From the NCBI GenBank assembly GCA_945862145.1, contig CAMAXE010000010.1:58864-122863 (forward strand): a stretch of DNA of 64,000 bases, read 5' to 3'. The first letter of the stretch is position 1. Every line of letters starts with the position of its first letter. Under the pieces are notes generated by a model. That model searched no databases and had not been told where the DNA came from. It saw only the letters and a list, made by a program, of their open reading frames with translations. Below are positions 18,079 to 26,986 of this stretch, piece by piece. Origin of the DNA: Klebsiella pneumoniae. Lineage in GTDB: Bacteria > Pseudomonadota > Gammaproteobacteria > Pseudomonadales > UBA5518. The position numbers were made by a program, and so were the translations under genes.

Positions 18079-19223
18079 CCACCGCGCTGATTCTTTCGGG
18101 CGGCGGCGCGCGCGCGGCCTATCAGGTGGGCGTGATGCGCGCCGCCATGGAGATCCACGGCCGCGACGAACTGCCTTTCGAGGTGATCTGCGGCACCTCG
18201 GCCGGTGCCATCAACGCGGTGTTCATCGCGGCAAATGCGCACCGCCCGCGTGAAGGGCTGGAGGCGCTGCTGCGCACCTGGCGGGGCATTACGCCGGCCG
18301 ATGTCTACGACCCGCGTTGGCGTGCGGTGATTGGCAGCGTGGCACGGATCGTCCTCGCGCCATTGCGTCGTAGCGAGCGTGCGGCGCCGCGTGCGCTGCT
18401 CGACAGCGAACCCTTGCGCGGCATGTTGCGCAACTGGCTCGATTTCGACGCGGTCCGCGCCAACCTGAGCGGTGGGCGGCTGCAGTCGCTCTGCATCACG
18501 GCGATGGACTATGCCACCGGCGCCTCGGTGGCGTTCTATGAGGGCGGCAGCGTTGCGCCCTGGGATCGCGTCTATCGCCGCGGTGAGCCGGCACGGCTCG
18601 AGCACCAACACGTGATGGCCTCAGCTGCCATTCCCATACTTTTCCCGGCGCAGCGCATCGGCGATGCGTACTACGGCGATGGCGCGCTGCGGCAACTGCA
18701 CCCCATCAGCCCGGCGCTCAAGCTGGGCGCCACGCGCTTGTTCGTGATCGGAGTGTCTGCCAGCCGTGTCGATTCCCCGCAGATGATCGAGCGTCGCCGC
18801 CCGAGTATCGGTCAGATGGCCGGTCATCTGCTTAACCGCGAGTTCATCGATAATCTGGAGGCCGATATCCTGCTCGCGGAGCGGATCAACACCATCACGG
18901 ATGCGATGGACCCGGTAGCGCGCAAACGCGCGAATATGCAGCACATCGAGACTCTGGTGATTGCGCCCTCGGTACCGTTCAACGAGATCGCTGCCGCCTA
19001 CATGGACGCCCAGCCACGCTCACTGAGATTATTTTGGCGGCTGCTGGGTGCGGGCCCCCGGGGTGCGGGGGCGAGTTTTGCAAGTTACCTGATGTTCGAT
19101 GGCAATTTCTGCGCCCGCTTGATGGATCTCGGCTACGCCGACACCATGCGTGAGCGTGAGCGTGTGAGGCTTTTCCTCGCCAATGGCGAGCCTGTGGTCA
19201 ATCCCGCGCCATCAGGGCGTTGA
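18075..19223 (+). CDS. Patatin-like phospholipase
   Basis: This is a 382-residue Ser/Asp dyad lipid acyl hydrolase. The oxyanion-hole motif SGGGARAAYQVG (residues 7-18), the nucleophile elbow CGTSAGA (near 40) and the catalytic DG pair in YYGDGALRQLHPIS (near 200) are all present. The start is GTG at 18075, overlapping the previous stop as GTGA. There is no signal peptide, so it acts inside the cell or is exported by another route. It converges with the nitronate monooxygenase gene, with a 26-base overlap at the 3' ends. Confidence 0.88.
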   Translation: MTTALILSGGGARAAYQVGVMRAAMEIHGRDELPFEVICGTSAGAINAVFIAANAHRPREGLEALLRTWRGITPADVYDPRWRAVIGSVARIVLAPLRRSERAAPRALLDSEPLRGMLRNWLDFDAVRANLSGGRLQSLCITAMDYATGASVAFYEGGSVAPWDRVYRRGEPARLEHQHVMASAAIPILFPAQRIGDAYYGDGALRQLHPISPALKLGATRLFVIGVSASRVDSPQMIERRRPSIGQMAGHLLNREFIDNLEADILLAERINTITDAMDPVARKRANMQHIETLVIAPSVPFNEIAAAYMDAQPRSLRLFWRLLGAGPRGAGASFASYLMFDGNFCARLMDLGYADTMRERERVRLFLANGEPVVNPAPSGR

Positions 19224-20325
19224 GGCGATCAAGCGCGTCCACGTATTCCTCCATCAGGCGCTGCACGACCGCGCGGCTGCTCTCCATTTCGCGGATCTGG
19301 CCAACCACCTGCCCGACCGGCAGGAAAGCCACTTTTCGGGTGTCGGCGGTGGCGATGTAGCGGTGAGTGCGGCGGATGGCGTCGGCGCTTACCAGGCCCT
19401 GCAGGGGCATGCCTAGCGGCTTCGGCGTGTCGGGGCTCGCCCAGGCGTCGGTCCATTCATTGCGCAGCATCCGGCAGGGTTTGCCCGTCCACGCGGGCGA
19501 GCGCACGGTGTCCTCGCTGCTCGCGGCGTAATAGCAGGCTTTTTCTTCCGGCTCGGCGGCGGCTTCGGTCACGCCGAGCCAGAGCGAGCCGGTCCAGACG
19601 CCTGCAGCCCCCATGGCCATCGCCGCCACCACTTGCCTGCCGCCGCCGATGCCGCCTGCGGCCAGCACGGGCGTGGGGGCCACGGCGTCGATGATCTGCG
19701 GCCAGAGCACGATGGATCCGACGTCACCGGTGTGGCCACCGCCCTCGGAGCCCTGCGCGATGATGATGTCGACGCCGGCCTGCTTGTGAGCAACAGCCTG
19801 CTTCACGCGACCACAGAGCGCGGCCACCAGTCGCCCGCTGGCGTGGATGCGGTCGATGACGTCCTTCGGCGGCGTGCCCAGTGCATTGGCGATCAGCTTC
19901 ACGCCGGGGCGCTCCAGTGCGACCTCGAGCAGTGGCGTTGCGGTTGCCTCGGTCCAGCCAAGAAGCCCCATTCGCTGCTCGGGATCCGGCCACTCGGGCA
20001 CGCCGTGGTCACGGAGGAGTTTTTCGGCGAAGGCGTGGTGCTCTTCGGGCACCATGGCGGCGAGCATTTTCTCGAGTTCGGCGGGGTCGGTGTTGCCGAG
20101 GCCTTCGTACTTCTGCGGGATCACGATGTCGACTGCGTAGGGCAGACCGCCGATATGCGCGTCGATCCAGTCGAGTTCCTCGCGCAGCTGCGCCGGCGTG
20201 AAGCCCACGGCGCCAAGCACACCGAGGCCCCCGGCCTTGCTCACCTGCACCACCACGTCGCGGCAGTGCGTGAACGCGAAGATCGGCACCTGTATGCCGA
20301 GGCGATCGCAGATTTCCGTGCGCAT
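19198..20325 (-). CDS. Nitronate monooxygenase-like FMN enzyme
   Basis: This 375-residue TIM-barrel flavoprotein belongs to the 2-nitropropane dioxygenase family, which oxidises alkyl nitronates such as propionate 3-nitronate. The N-terminus QVPIFAF, the segment KQAGVDIIIAQGSEGGGHTG with the family His, and AGGIGGGRQVVAAMAMGAAG for FMN phosphate are all present. Many family members of this length sit beside acyl-CoA genes and have unproven substrates, so the catalytic call is at family level. It converges with the patatin gene. No regulatory site is evident in the 170 bases before it. Confidence 0.85.
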   Translation of the reverse strand: MRTEICDRLGIQVPIFAFTHCRDVVVQVSKAGGLGVLGAVGFTPAQLREELDWIDAHIGGLPYAVDIVIPQKYEGLGNTDPAELEKMLAAMVPEEHHAFAEKLLRDHGVPEWPDPEQRMGLLGWTEATATPLLEVALERPGVKLIANALGTPPKDVIDRIHASGRLVAALCGRVKQAVAHKQAGVDIIIAQGSEGGGHTGDVGSIVLWPQIIDAVAPTPVLAAGGIGGGRQVVAAMAMGAAGVWTGSLWLGVTEAAAEPEEKACYYAASSEDTVRSPAWTGKPCRMLRNEWTDAWASPDTPKPLGMPLQGLVSADAIRRTHRYIATADTRKVAFLPVGQVVGQIREMESSRAVVQRLMEEYVDALDRLNALMARD

Positions 20326-20495
20326 GACGAGTCTCCACTAGCGTAGCGATGCGCCGATCATCGACCGCGGGCCTCCTGCGCTGCAATGGACGCTCGGGTC
20401 ATTCCCGCCTGACCATTGCGGTCAGCGGCGTTGCCTGCGCCGCGCAGCGGAGCCTACACTTCGAGTGTCCCACTCACGGCCCGGAGACCCCGTCA

Positions 20496-20999
20496 ATGGC
20501 AAGTGCCTTGCGCCTATGGAGCGTTCTCGCCGCGGCGCTGCTGCTGGCAGCCTGCGCGAGCGTGGTTGGGCCCGTCGAGGAGCCTGGTATCAGCATCACC
20601 TCGCTCAGGCTGTTGCCGCCCTCGGGCACGGAGCAGCGTATCGAAGTGGGCCTGAAATTCATGAATCCCAACGCCTTCGATCTCAAAGCGAACGGGCTGG
20701 TGATCACGGTCGGCTTCAATGATGTTCCGGTGCTCACCGGCGCTATCGCAGAGCCGCCGCTGATCCCCGCCTATGGCGAGCAGGACATGACGATGGTGCT
20801 TTCCGCCAGCCTGCTGAACGGAATTCGCCTGGTGCGCACTCTGATGGAGCATCCCGAAGACCCGCTTAGCTATCGCCTCGATGCGCGTATCGATCTCAAG
20901 TTGCCTCTTTCCCGCAGCATCCGCATCCTGAAGCAGGGCCAGATCGCAGCGCATTCGCCTGCAAGCGATGCGCCGCCTGCCGTGACGCCAACGCTGTGA
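20496..20999 (+). CDS. LEA type 2 family lipoprotein
   Basis: This 167-residue lipoprotein starts at ATG 20496 (MASALRLWSVLAAALLLAAC), with lipobox LAAC giving a lipidated Cys near residue 20. The body (GISITSLRLLPPSGTEQRIE, MNPNAFDLKANGLVITVGFN) is a water-stress/hypersensitive-response (WHy / LEA14) beta-sandwich domain; FMNPNAF is the typical N-P-N turn. It is probably anchored to the inner leaflet of the outer membrane. The exact role is unknown. The stop overlaps the GTG start of the SDR gene. Confidence 0.8.
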   Translation: MASALRLWSVLAAALLLAACASVVGPVEEPGISITSLRLLPPSGTEQRIEVGLKFMNPNAFDLKANGLVITVGFNDVPVLTGAIAEPPLIPAYGEQDMTMVLSASLLNGIRLVRTLMEHPEDPLSYRLDARIDLKLPLSRSIRILKQGQIAAHSPASDAPPAVTPTL

Positions 21000-21958
21000 T
21001 CGATCGTCACGCCACTGCAGAGGAGATGCTCGAAGGGCTGGATCTCACCGGGATGCGGGCGTTGGTGACGGGTGCTGCGACGGGCCTGGGGCGCGAGACC
21101 GCGAGGACGCTTGCGGCACGCGGTGCAGCGATAACCCTAGCCGGCCGTGATGCCAGCCGGATGCGGACGGTGGCTGCAGAGCTTGCCAGCCTGACTGGCA
21201 ATGACCGCATCGATTGGCTTGAGCTCGATCTCGCCTCGCTCGATGCCGTGCGCGCCGCAGCGGCGAGATACCTCGATAGGCACGGGCAGTTCAACGTGCT
21301 GATCAACAATGCGGGCGTGATGGCGTGTCCGCTCGCGCGCTCGGCTGAAGGCCACGAGATGCAGTTCGCGGCTTGCCACCTCGGACATTTCCTGTTCACC
21401 TGCCTGCTCGTGCCGGCGCTGCTCGAAGGTGCGCCGGCACGGGTCGTCAACTTGACTTCGGCCGGTCACAAACTCTCGGATGTGCATTTCGATGACATCG
21501 ACTATGAGCATCGGCCCTATGACAAATGGCAGGCCTACGGGCAGGCCAAGACGGCCAACATGCTGTTCTCGGTGGCACTGCAGCGAAGACTCGGTGCCTT
21601 GGGGGTCACGGTCAACGCGGTGCACCCGGGCGCCATCCTCGAGACCGGACTCGGCCGGCACCTCCAGCCCGAGGACTACCGGCTCCTGGCCATCCGCAGC
21701 GGCACCGACCGTGGCTACGACTTCAAGAGCCTCGGCGCTGGTGCGGCCACCACGGTCTGGGCCGCCACCGCTCCGCAATTTGCCGCGCAGGGGGGGCTGT
21801 ATCTGGAGGATTGTTCGGTCGGTGCCGTAAACCAGGATCCGGTGGCGGGGGAGGGCGGCTATCGGCCCTACGCGCTCGATGCAGCCGCAGGCGAACGCTT
21901 GTGGGCGCTCTCGCAAGAGTGGGTCGGGGAGCACTTCGGGTGGGGTGAACATGCCTGA
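20996..21958 (+). CDS. Short-chain dehydrogenase/reductase
   Basis: This 320-residue NAD(P)-dependent oxidoreductase resembles the retinol dehydrogenase/WWOX-like SDR subgroup. It has LVTGAATGLGRETAR near residue 24, NNAGVMA near 103 and the catalytic YGQAK near 180 with Ser in NLTSAGHK upstream. The start is GTG 20996, overlapping the preceding stop. The 3' end overlaps the DUF3301 gene by 8 bases, giving a coupled run lipoprotein-SDR-DUF3301. The substrate is unknown. Confidence 0.88.
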   Translation: MIDRHATAEEMLEGLDLTGMRALVTGAATGLGRETARTLAARGAAITLAGRDASRMRTVAAELASLTGNDRIDWLELDLASLDAVRAAAARYLDRHGQFNVLINNAGVMACPLARSAEGHEMQFAACHLGHFLFTCLLVPALLEGAPARVVNLTSAGHKLSDVHFDDIDYEHRPYDKWQAYGQAKTANMLFSVALQRRLGALGVTVNAVHPGAILETGLGRHLQPEDYRLLAIRSGTDRGYDFKSLGAGAATTVWAATAPQFAAQGGLYLEDCSVGAVNQDPVAGEGGYRPYALDAAAGERLWALSQEWVGEHFGWGEHA

Positions 21959-22265
21959 GCATTGGTGGTTTTTTGCCTGCCTGGTGGCGGGCGGCTGGCT
22001 GTTCCACGATGGCATGAAGGTGCGTGAACTCGCGCTGCGAGCGGGGCGCGATTACTGCCGCACCATCGGCGTGCAGTTCCTCGATGATACCGTCAGCCGG
22101 CAGCGCATCGCGCTGGCGCGTGATGGTTCCGGAGCCATGCGCATTCGACGCGATTACGGCTTCGAGTTCACCAGTGACGGTGATCGCCGCTACACCGGGG
22201 GCATCTCGATGCTGGGTTCCAGCGTGACGGGTGTGCAGGTGGAGCTCCACCGTATCGTGCATTGA
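21951..22265 (+). CDS. DUF3301 family small membrane protein
   Basis: This 104-residue protein starts MPEHWWFFACLVAGGWLFHD, a single N-terminal membrane anchor, followed by a basic cytosolic segment (VRELALRAGRDYCRTIGVQF, LDDTVSRQRIALARDG) typical of DUF3301, a family of unknown function common in Gammaproteobacteria. The RRDYGFEFTSDGDRRYTG block and the C-terminal VELHRIVH also fit. It is translated with the SDR through an 8-base overlap and ends 10 bases from the convergent HNH gene. Confidence 0.8.
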   Translation: MPEHWWFFACLVAGGWLFHDGMKVRELALRAGRDYCRTIGVQFLDDTVSRQRIALARDGSGAMRIRRDYGFEFTSDGDRRYTGGISMLGSSVTGVQVELHRIVH

Positions 22266-22275
22266 GGGGCCCGAT

Positions 22276-22839
22276 TCAGCTCCAGCGTGAATGCGGCGAG
22301 AACTGCTGCCGGAGAAAAGCCATTTGGTCGCCACGGATGCGGTCGCCGTTGATGAGCGCCAGCCATTCGGCGGTGTTGGGCTGGTAGGGGATGGCCAGGA
22401 TTTCCATCCCCGCTTCTTCGGCCAGCCGGTTGCCCTTGCGCTGGTTGCAGCGCCTGCAGGCTGTCACTACGTTGGTCCATACATCCCTGCCGCCGCGAGA
22501 GCGGGGCACGATGTGATCGCGTGTGAGGTCTGGTTCCCGTGGGGCTTCGCCGCAGTACATGCAGACTTGCAGGTCGCGGCGGAAAAGGGCGCGATTGGTG
22601 AGCGGTGGTATCACGCGATGACGGTATGTCACGTGACCGCTGCAGGCGATGATGCTGTGGAGAGCGATCGAGGAGCGTTGACCACTGCTGCGGGAGATGC
22701 CGCCCATCACAGTGCGCATGGTTTCTCCCAGCGTCCAGGCGACCATGCCACGCGCATAAAGACAGGTCGCGTGCTGCCAACTGAGCCACTCGACCGGCTG
22801 GCCCGCAATGCTCAGGCGCAGGATGCGCGCGGCCGTCAT
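22276..22839 (-). CDS. HNH endonuclease
   Basis: This 187-residue protein has a C-terminal HNH nuclease domain: CMYCGEAP, then DHIVPRSRGG with the catalytic His, an Asn in WTNVV, and a second CRRCNQRKG zinc pair (about residues 90-140). The N-terminal half (VEWLSWQHATCLYARGMVAW) is the extension seen in the stand-alone HNH proteins widely present in Proteobacteria. These are chromosomal, not obviously linked to a phage or restriction system, and their role is not established. Its ATG overlaps the stop of a tiny upstream frame as ATGA. Confidence 0.85.
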   Translation of the reverse strand: MTAARILRLSIAGQPVEWLSWQHATCLYARGMVAWTLGETMRTVMGGISRSSGQRSSIALHSIIACSGHVTYRHRVIPPLTNRALFRRDLQVCMYCGEAPREPDLTRDHIVPRSRGGRDVWTNVVTACRRCNQRKGNRLAEEAGMEILAIPYQPNTAEWLALINGDRIRGDQMAFLRQQFSPHSRWS

Positions 22840-22937
22840 GCGGGGTCGCTCGCGGGTTTGTTCGCGGTTTCCCTGTAGAGGAAGGCGCTGTACTCCTGCT
22901 CTGTGTCGCGCCCGGTATCGTGCGCCGCCACGGACAC
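22836..22937 (-). CDS. Possible 33-residue upstream reading frame coupled to HNH
   Basis: A short frame from GTG 22937 ends at TGA 22836, which overlaps the HNH start codon as ATGA, the usual layout of translational coupling. The frame extends further upstream only through a terminator and offers no other start. The peptide has no recognised features. It may be a leader or chance. Confidence 0.25.
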   Translation of the reverse strand: MSVAAHDTGRDTEQEYSAFLYRETANKPASDPA

Positions 22938-23040
22938 TAAACCCGCTGTCGCGTCGGCGGCAATATGAATTTTGTGCGCCGCGGTGTCATCAGTTCGCTC
23001 GCGCGCCCGGTGTATGACACAGCCCCGCCTTCCGAAGGAC

Positions 23041-23062
23041 AAAAAAAGCCGCCAGAGGCGGC
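23041..23062 (-). terminator. Rho-independent terminator after the H1-like gene
   Basis: On the minus strand GCCGCC (23062-23057) and GGCGGC (23053-23048) form a perfect stem around a three-base loop, followed by seven T (23047-23041). It lies about 35 bases past the stop of the H1-like gene. Confidence 0.85.
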
Positions 23063-23095
23063 CTGAACACAACCGGAAACACGATGGCGAGGCGA

Positions 23096-23296
23096 TCAAC
23101 TCGCGGCCAGGTCCCGCACGGCGCCCTGCAGCTGTTTGATCGGGCGCGGGCGTATTGGAGGCGTATGTTCAGCGGCTGGTTTGGTCGTGCGGGCTCTGCG
23201 GGGAGCGGCCTTGGTGGCATTGGGAGTACGCGTCGCAGCGGCGGGTTTGCTCGCGCTGCGCTTGCGGGAAGATGCTGTCGAAGTGGCGTCAGCCAT
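23096..23296 (-). CDS. Small basic histone H1-like protein
   Basis: This 66-residue protein is made largely of Ala, Lys, Arg, Thr and Pro (SSRKRSASKPAAATRTPNAT, then KAAPRRARTTKPA) and lacks hydrophobic segments. Such composition is that of bacterial H1-like or AlgP-type DNA-binding tails, which are disordered and coat nucleic acid. The last third (RPIKQLQGAVRDLAAS) is less repetitive and could be a short helix. It has its own strong terminator and a 126-base divergent promoter region shared with the histidine phosphatase gene. The function is inferred from composition only. Confidence 0.6.
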   Translation of the reverse strand: MADATSTASSRKRSASKPAAATRTPNATKAAPRRARTTKPAAEHTPPIRPRPIKQLQGAVRDLAAS

Positions 23297-23422
23297 GGGC
23301 GGATCCTGCTGTGCGTGTGCTGACCGGCGCGGCTCATGTGTGGATCGCAGGGCGGTGCGCGGCTACTATCGCGGCCCACCGGCGCGCGGGTCGCGCGCTT
23401 CAATTGTCGGAGAACCCTGACC

Positions 23423-24121
23423 TTGGCCGAACTCACCCTCGTGCGCCACGCGCAGGCGTCCTTCCATGCCGTCGATTACGATTATCTCTCCCCGCTAGGG
23501 GAACAGCAGTCGCGCTGGCTGGGGGAGCATTTCGCGGCGCGGGGCCTCGGTTTCGATGCCTTTCTTACCGGGACGCTGCGACGTCATCACCAGACCCTCG
23601 CGGGGATCGCCGAGGGCATGGGCGCGGGGGCCATGAAGCCAACGCTCGAGTTGCCGGGTCTTGACGAGTATGACTTCCGTGCGCTCGTCGGCGCCTTCGT
23701 AACCGCCGAGCCCGAGCACCCGCTGGTGCGTGCGCATCACGCAGACACGCGCGATAAACCGGCCTTTTACCGCGTGCTACGGCTCGCGCTGCAAGCCTGG
23801 GCGGACGCGCGATTGCAGGGTCCGCTGCCCGAGAGCTGGGCGCAATTTCATGTGCGCGTCGATGCCGCCGCCGCCGAGATGCAGCGGGTTTCGGCCGATC
23901 ATGCACGGATCCTGGCCATCGGCTCGGGTGGCGCGATGGCCATGCTCCTCGGGGGCCGCCTCGGGCTCGCAGCCCAGCAGATCGTGGACCTCAACCTGCA
24001 GATCCGGAATACTTCGCTCAGTCACTTCTTTCTCAATCGCGAAAAATTCCTGCTCGCCAGCTGGAACGCGGTGCCGCATCTCGAAGCCGCGGACCGGGCA
24101 AACACGATTACCTACGGCTGA
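23423..24121 (+). CDS. Histidine phosphatase family protein
   Basis: This 232-residue protein begins, from a TTG at 23423, MAELTLVRHAQASFHAVDYD: the LVRHAQAS text is the phosphohistidine RHx motif of the phosphoglycerate-mutase-like branch. A second catalytic His would be expected where IGSGGAM lies near residue 170; the usual SHG is replaced by SGG, which is odd and may affect activity. The TTG start is preferred because CGGAGAA precedes it at normal distance. It sits 21 bases before the phosphotransferase gene, a pairing common in acyl-CoA catabolic loci. The substrate is unknown. Confidence 0.75.
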   Translation: MAELTLVRHAQASFHAVDYDYLSPLGEQQSRWLGEHFAARGLGFDAFLTGTLRRHHQTLAGIAEGMGAGAMKPTLELPGLDEYDFRALVGAFVTAEPEHPLVRAHHADTRDKPAFYRVLRLALQAWADARLQGPLPESWAQFHVRVDAAAAEMQRVSADHARILAIGSGGAMAMLLGGRLGLAAQQIVDLNLQIRNTSLSHFFLNREKFLLASWNAVPHLEAADRANTITYG

Positions 24122-24142
24122 ACCGCATTCGGAGAGCAGAGC

Positions 24143-25162
24143 ATGAGCGTTGACACCTTGCCGATCGAGTCCCTGGGACGCTATCTGGAGGGACACATCC
24201 CGGGGTTCCGGGGGCTTCAGGCGGGCGTCAAGTTTCCGGGCGGCCAGTCCAACCCGACCTTCAGGCTCGAGGCCGAGAGCGGGCGTTATGTGCTGCGCCG
24301 CAAGCCGCCGGGCGTGCTCCTGCCCTCGGCGCACGCGGTAGACCGTGAGTTCCGCGTGATGGCAGCGCTGGCGGGCTCTGACGTGCCGGTGCCTGCCGCA
24401 CTGCATCTGTGCAGTGATGACGCCGTGATCGGCAGCATGTTCTACGTGATGGAGTTCAAGGAGGGTCGCATTCTCTGGGATCCGGCACTGCCCGAGATGG
24501 ACAACGCGGGCCGTGCGCGCGTCTACGACGAGATGAACCGCGTGCTGGTGGCGCTGCACCGGGTTGACCACAAGGCGGTGGGTCTGGAGAGCCACGGCCA
24601 GCCCGGCAACTACTTTGCCCGGCAGGTGAGCCGCTGGACCAAGCAGTACCGCGCTGCCGAGACCGAGCGGCTCGAGTCCATGGAGCGCTTGATCGAGTGG
24701 CTCGGGAGGCATCAGCCTGCCGATGACGGGCGTATTTCGCTGGTTCACGGCGACTACCGCCTCGACAACATGATGTTCCATCCCACTGAGGACCGTGTCA
24801 TCGCAGTCCTCGACTGGGAACTCTCCACGCTCGGGCACCCCATTGCGGATCTTGCCTACCAGTGCATGCAGTGGCGTCTGCCCTACGGGAGTTCCGCATT
24901 ACGTGGTCTGGGTGGTGTGGATCGCGAGGCGCTCGGCATTCCGTCTGAGGAAGCCTATGTGCAGGCGTACTGCACACGCATGGGCATCGACGGTGTTCCC
25001 AACTGGAATTTCAGCCTCGCTGTCAGTTTCTTCCGGCTCGCGGCGATTTGTCAGGGCGTCTACAAGCGCGGGCTGGACGGCAACGCTTCCAACGAAGCGG
25101 CGAGCCGTTATGGCGATGCCGCCCGTCGCATCGCCGAGGCGGGCTGCACGGTCATTGATTGA
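24143..25162 (+). CDS. APH-type phosphotransferase (ACAD10/11 kinase-like)
   Basis: This 339-residue aminoglycoside-phosphotransferase-fold kinase has [12 protein letters not shown] (catalytic HGDxxxxN, near residue 200) and [18 protein letters not shown] (metal Asp and family signature). [13 protein letters not shown] near 33 is the nucleotide loop. This subgroup equals the kinase domain of ACAD10/11, thought to phosphorylate hydroxylated acyl-CoA before elimination by a dehydrogenase. The ATG at 24143 follows GGAGAG. Its partner histidine phosphatase is just upstream; no acyl-CoA dehydrogenase is adjacent. Confidence 0.87.
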   Translation: MSVDTLPIESLGRYLEGHIPGFRGLQAGVKFPGGQSNPTFRLEAESGRYVLRRKPPGVLLPSAHAVDREFRVMAALAGSDVPVPAALHLCSDDAVIGSMFYVMEFKEGRILWDPALPEMDNAGRARVYDEMNRVLVALHRVDHKAVGLESHGQPGNYFARQVSRWTKQYRAAETERLESMERLIEWLGRHQPADDGRISLVHGDYRLDNMMFHPTEDRVIAVLDWELSTLGHPIADLAYQCMQWRLPYGSSALRGLGGVDREALGIPSEEAYVQAYCTRMGIDGVPNWNFSLAVSFFRLAAICQGVYKRGLDGNASNEAASRYGDAARRIAEAGCTVID

Positions 25163-25179
25163 ACGCGAGGCGGTGGCGC

Positions 25180-26856
25180 TCAGTGATCGAGCGCCGTCCA
25201 GTGTGCGTCCCGCAGTCCGAACTCGCAGGGGCCTTTGGCCACGCTGAACCGGTGCCTCGCGTCCATGCATTGGAGATCAAGCCCCGGATAGATCCGGGCG
25301 CGCGCGATCACGCGGCAGGCTGCTGTCATGGCCGCCAGCGTGTCACGCTTTTCCTGCTCCTCCCGGTCGAAGCGGGCTATCTCGTCGCGGTACGACCTGA
25401 TGGTGTTTTCGATGCGGGACATCATCTCGTCGAGGGCGGCGGTTTTTGGTTTGTGTCCCAACTCCTTGAGAGAGTGCTCAAGCCCTTCGGAGGTTTCCTC
25501 TATCTCGAGGCGTTCGGAATAATGCGAATCAGCCTCGCGGCGCAGCTTCAGGATCGCGTCGTCCATCACGATGCGGGTCGGTGTTTCGCTCTCCGAGCCG
25601 AGCACTCCCGCTGCCACGCTGATTGATGCGTGTATCGCGCCGCCGCAGATCCGTGAGGTCTTGCTGCGCTCGCCCCCCACCGTGAGGTTGCGGCAAGCGG
25701 TGACGTGGCAGTGCATCAGGTTCAGCTCCACCTTGATGTCTTCGGCGGCCTCCAGCGCGGCGTTCTGCACATATTTCGTGGTTATATTGCTGCCTTTGAT
25801 TTGGCAGGCGTGCAGCGAGCCTTGCACGGCCGGCCCGATGATTCCCTGTTTGGCGGTGATATCGCCACCTGCCTCGACCTCCGCGGCCTCGATAAAGCCG
25901 CCTACGATGACATCCTTGGTGACACTGACGCGCATATCCGAGTGGATGTCGTTTTTCACGATGAGGCTGCCATCGAACTTGATGTTGCCCGTATGCAGGT
26001 CGACCTCGTTTACCTGCAGGACGTCATTCACGCTCATGCCGTTGGCCAGGCGGTGGGGCACGCCTCCACGCGTTGCTCGCAACTCATTCACGCGCTCGGT
26101 GTCTGTCGCGGTCCCCTCGCCAATGGCGAAGGGGGTTTCTGGCAGCAGCTCCGATGCGATCTCGTTGCCGAGCACGTCGTGGCCCAGCCGACCCGCGCGT
26201 GGCGGGTGGCGACGCACCAGCAGATCGCCCTCGTGCACGCTTTCGATGTCGCCCAGATCGTGAAAATCCACCGAGCCGTCCGCGCGCTCCTGGGGGCGCA
26301 GTACGCGGTCCTGGAAGGGGGTGACAAGATTCTCGAAGTAGCTCGGGAGCGGCTTGCCGGGTTTGCTGCCGCGAGCGAGCGTTCCGTGAAGCATGAGCCC
26401 CGGGGTCGCCGCGGCAGCCTCTCTGATGAGCGAGGCGATGGCGGATTCGTCGATGCCGTGGACCACGCCCGCCGCCTCCACCGCCGCGCAAACGATTTCC
26501 CAGCCAAGAGCTGCACCACCCGCTGCCGGGGTCACCGCAGCCTCTGCGCTCATGCTGTCGTCCGACACCGTCACGGTGCAGGTAGCGTCTTTTCGCGTGG
26601 CGATCACGAAGGTGGCGAGTGGGGAAGGAGTGTCGCTGGCTTCGGGAGCGGCCGCGACGGGCTTGACCAGGGCCTCGATCGCTGCGTTCAGCCCTGCATC
26701 GATGTTTTCAGTCTGCAGGTGGCAGCTGGCGAACTCGCACGCGTCCCAGTCCTGACGCAGCCGCGAGGCGATCAGATCGGAGGGCTGGGCGCCCGGGAGG
26801 ATGTGGCAGAGGATCTCGCGGGTGCCGGGATTCTCGCTGAAGCGGTACACGGACAC
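25180..26856 (-). CDS. FapA / DUF342 family polymer-forming protein
   Basis: This protein of about 558 residues carries a DUF342 right-handed beta-helix: LANGMSVNDVLQVNEVDLHT, GNIKFDGSLIVKNDI and VGGFIEAAEVEAGGDITAKQ near residues 270-350 are typical of FapA-like proteins, which often lie in motility or envelope loci. Before it is a FapA N-terminal region (VEAAGVVHGI); after it an alpha-helical, probably coiled-coil tail (KLRREADSHYSERLEIEETS, MMSRIENTIRSYRDEIARF). A GTG at 26856 preceded by GGAG is the preferred start; the frame is open further upstream without a good start. It converges with the phosphotransferase gene. The role is unknown. Confidence 0.8.
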   Translation of the reverse strand: MSVYRFSENPGTREILCHILPGAQPSDLIASRLRQDWDACEFASCHLQTENIDAGLNAAIEALVKPVAAAPEASDTPSPLATFVIATRKDATCTVTVSDDSMSAEAAVTPAAGGAALGWEIVCAAVEAAGVVHGIDESAIASLIREAAAATPGLMLHGTLARGSKPGKPLPSYFENLVTPFQDRVLRPQERADGSVDFHDLGDIESVHEGDLLVRRHPPRAGRLGHDVLGNEIASELLPETPFAIGEGTATDTERVNELRATRGGVPHRLANGMSVNDVLQVNEVDLHTGNIKFDGSLIVKNDIHSDMRVSVTKDVIVGGFIEAAEVEAGGDITAKQGIIGPAVQGSLHACQIKGSNITTKYVQNAALEAAEDIKVELNLMHCHVTACRNLTVGGERSKTSRICGGAIHASISVAAGVLGSESETPTRIVMDDAILKLRREADSHYSERLEIEETSEGLEHSLKELGHKPKTAALDEMMSRIENTIRSYRDEIARFDREEQEKRDTLAAMTAACRVIARARIYPGLDLQCMDARHRFSVAKGPCEFGLRDAHWTALDH

Positions 26857-26986
26857 TCGCCAATTCTCCGTAGCGATGATTGTTGGTGGTACGCTGACTG
26901 GGCAAGTATAGGCCAGCTTTAAACCCAAGCTGTCCTTCGTTCCCGGACCAGCCTCGACCCCGACTTTACAGGAGAACGCATACCCC

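Noticed and set aside
22836..23099. An 87-codon minus-strand frame upstream of HNH
   Set aside because: Its 5' part includes a strong terminator of the H1-like gene, so only a 33-codon 3' part remains possible.
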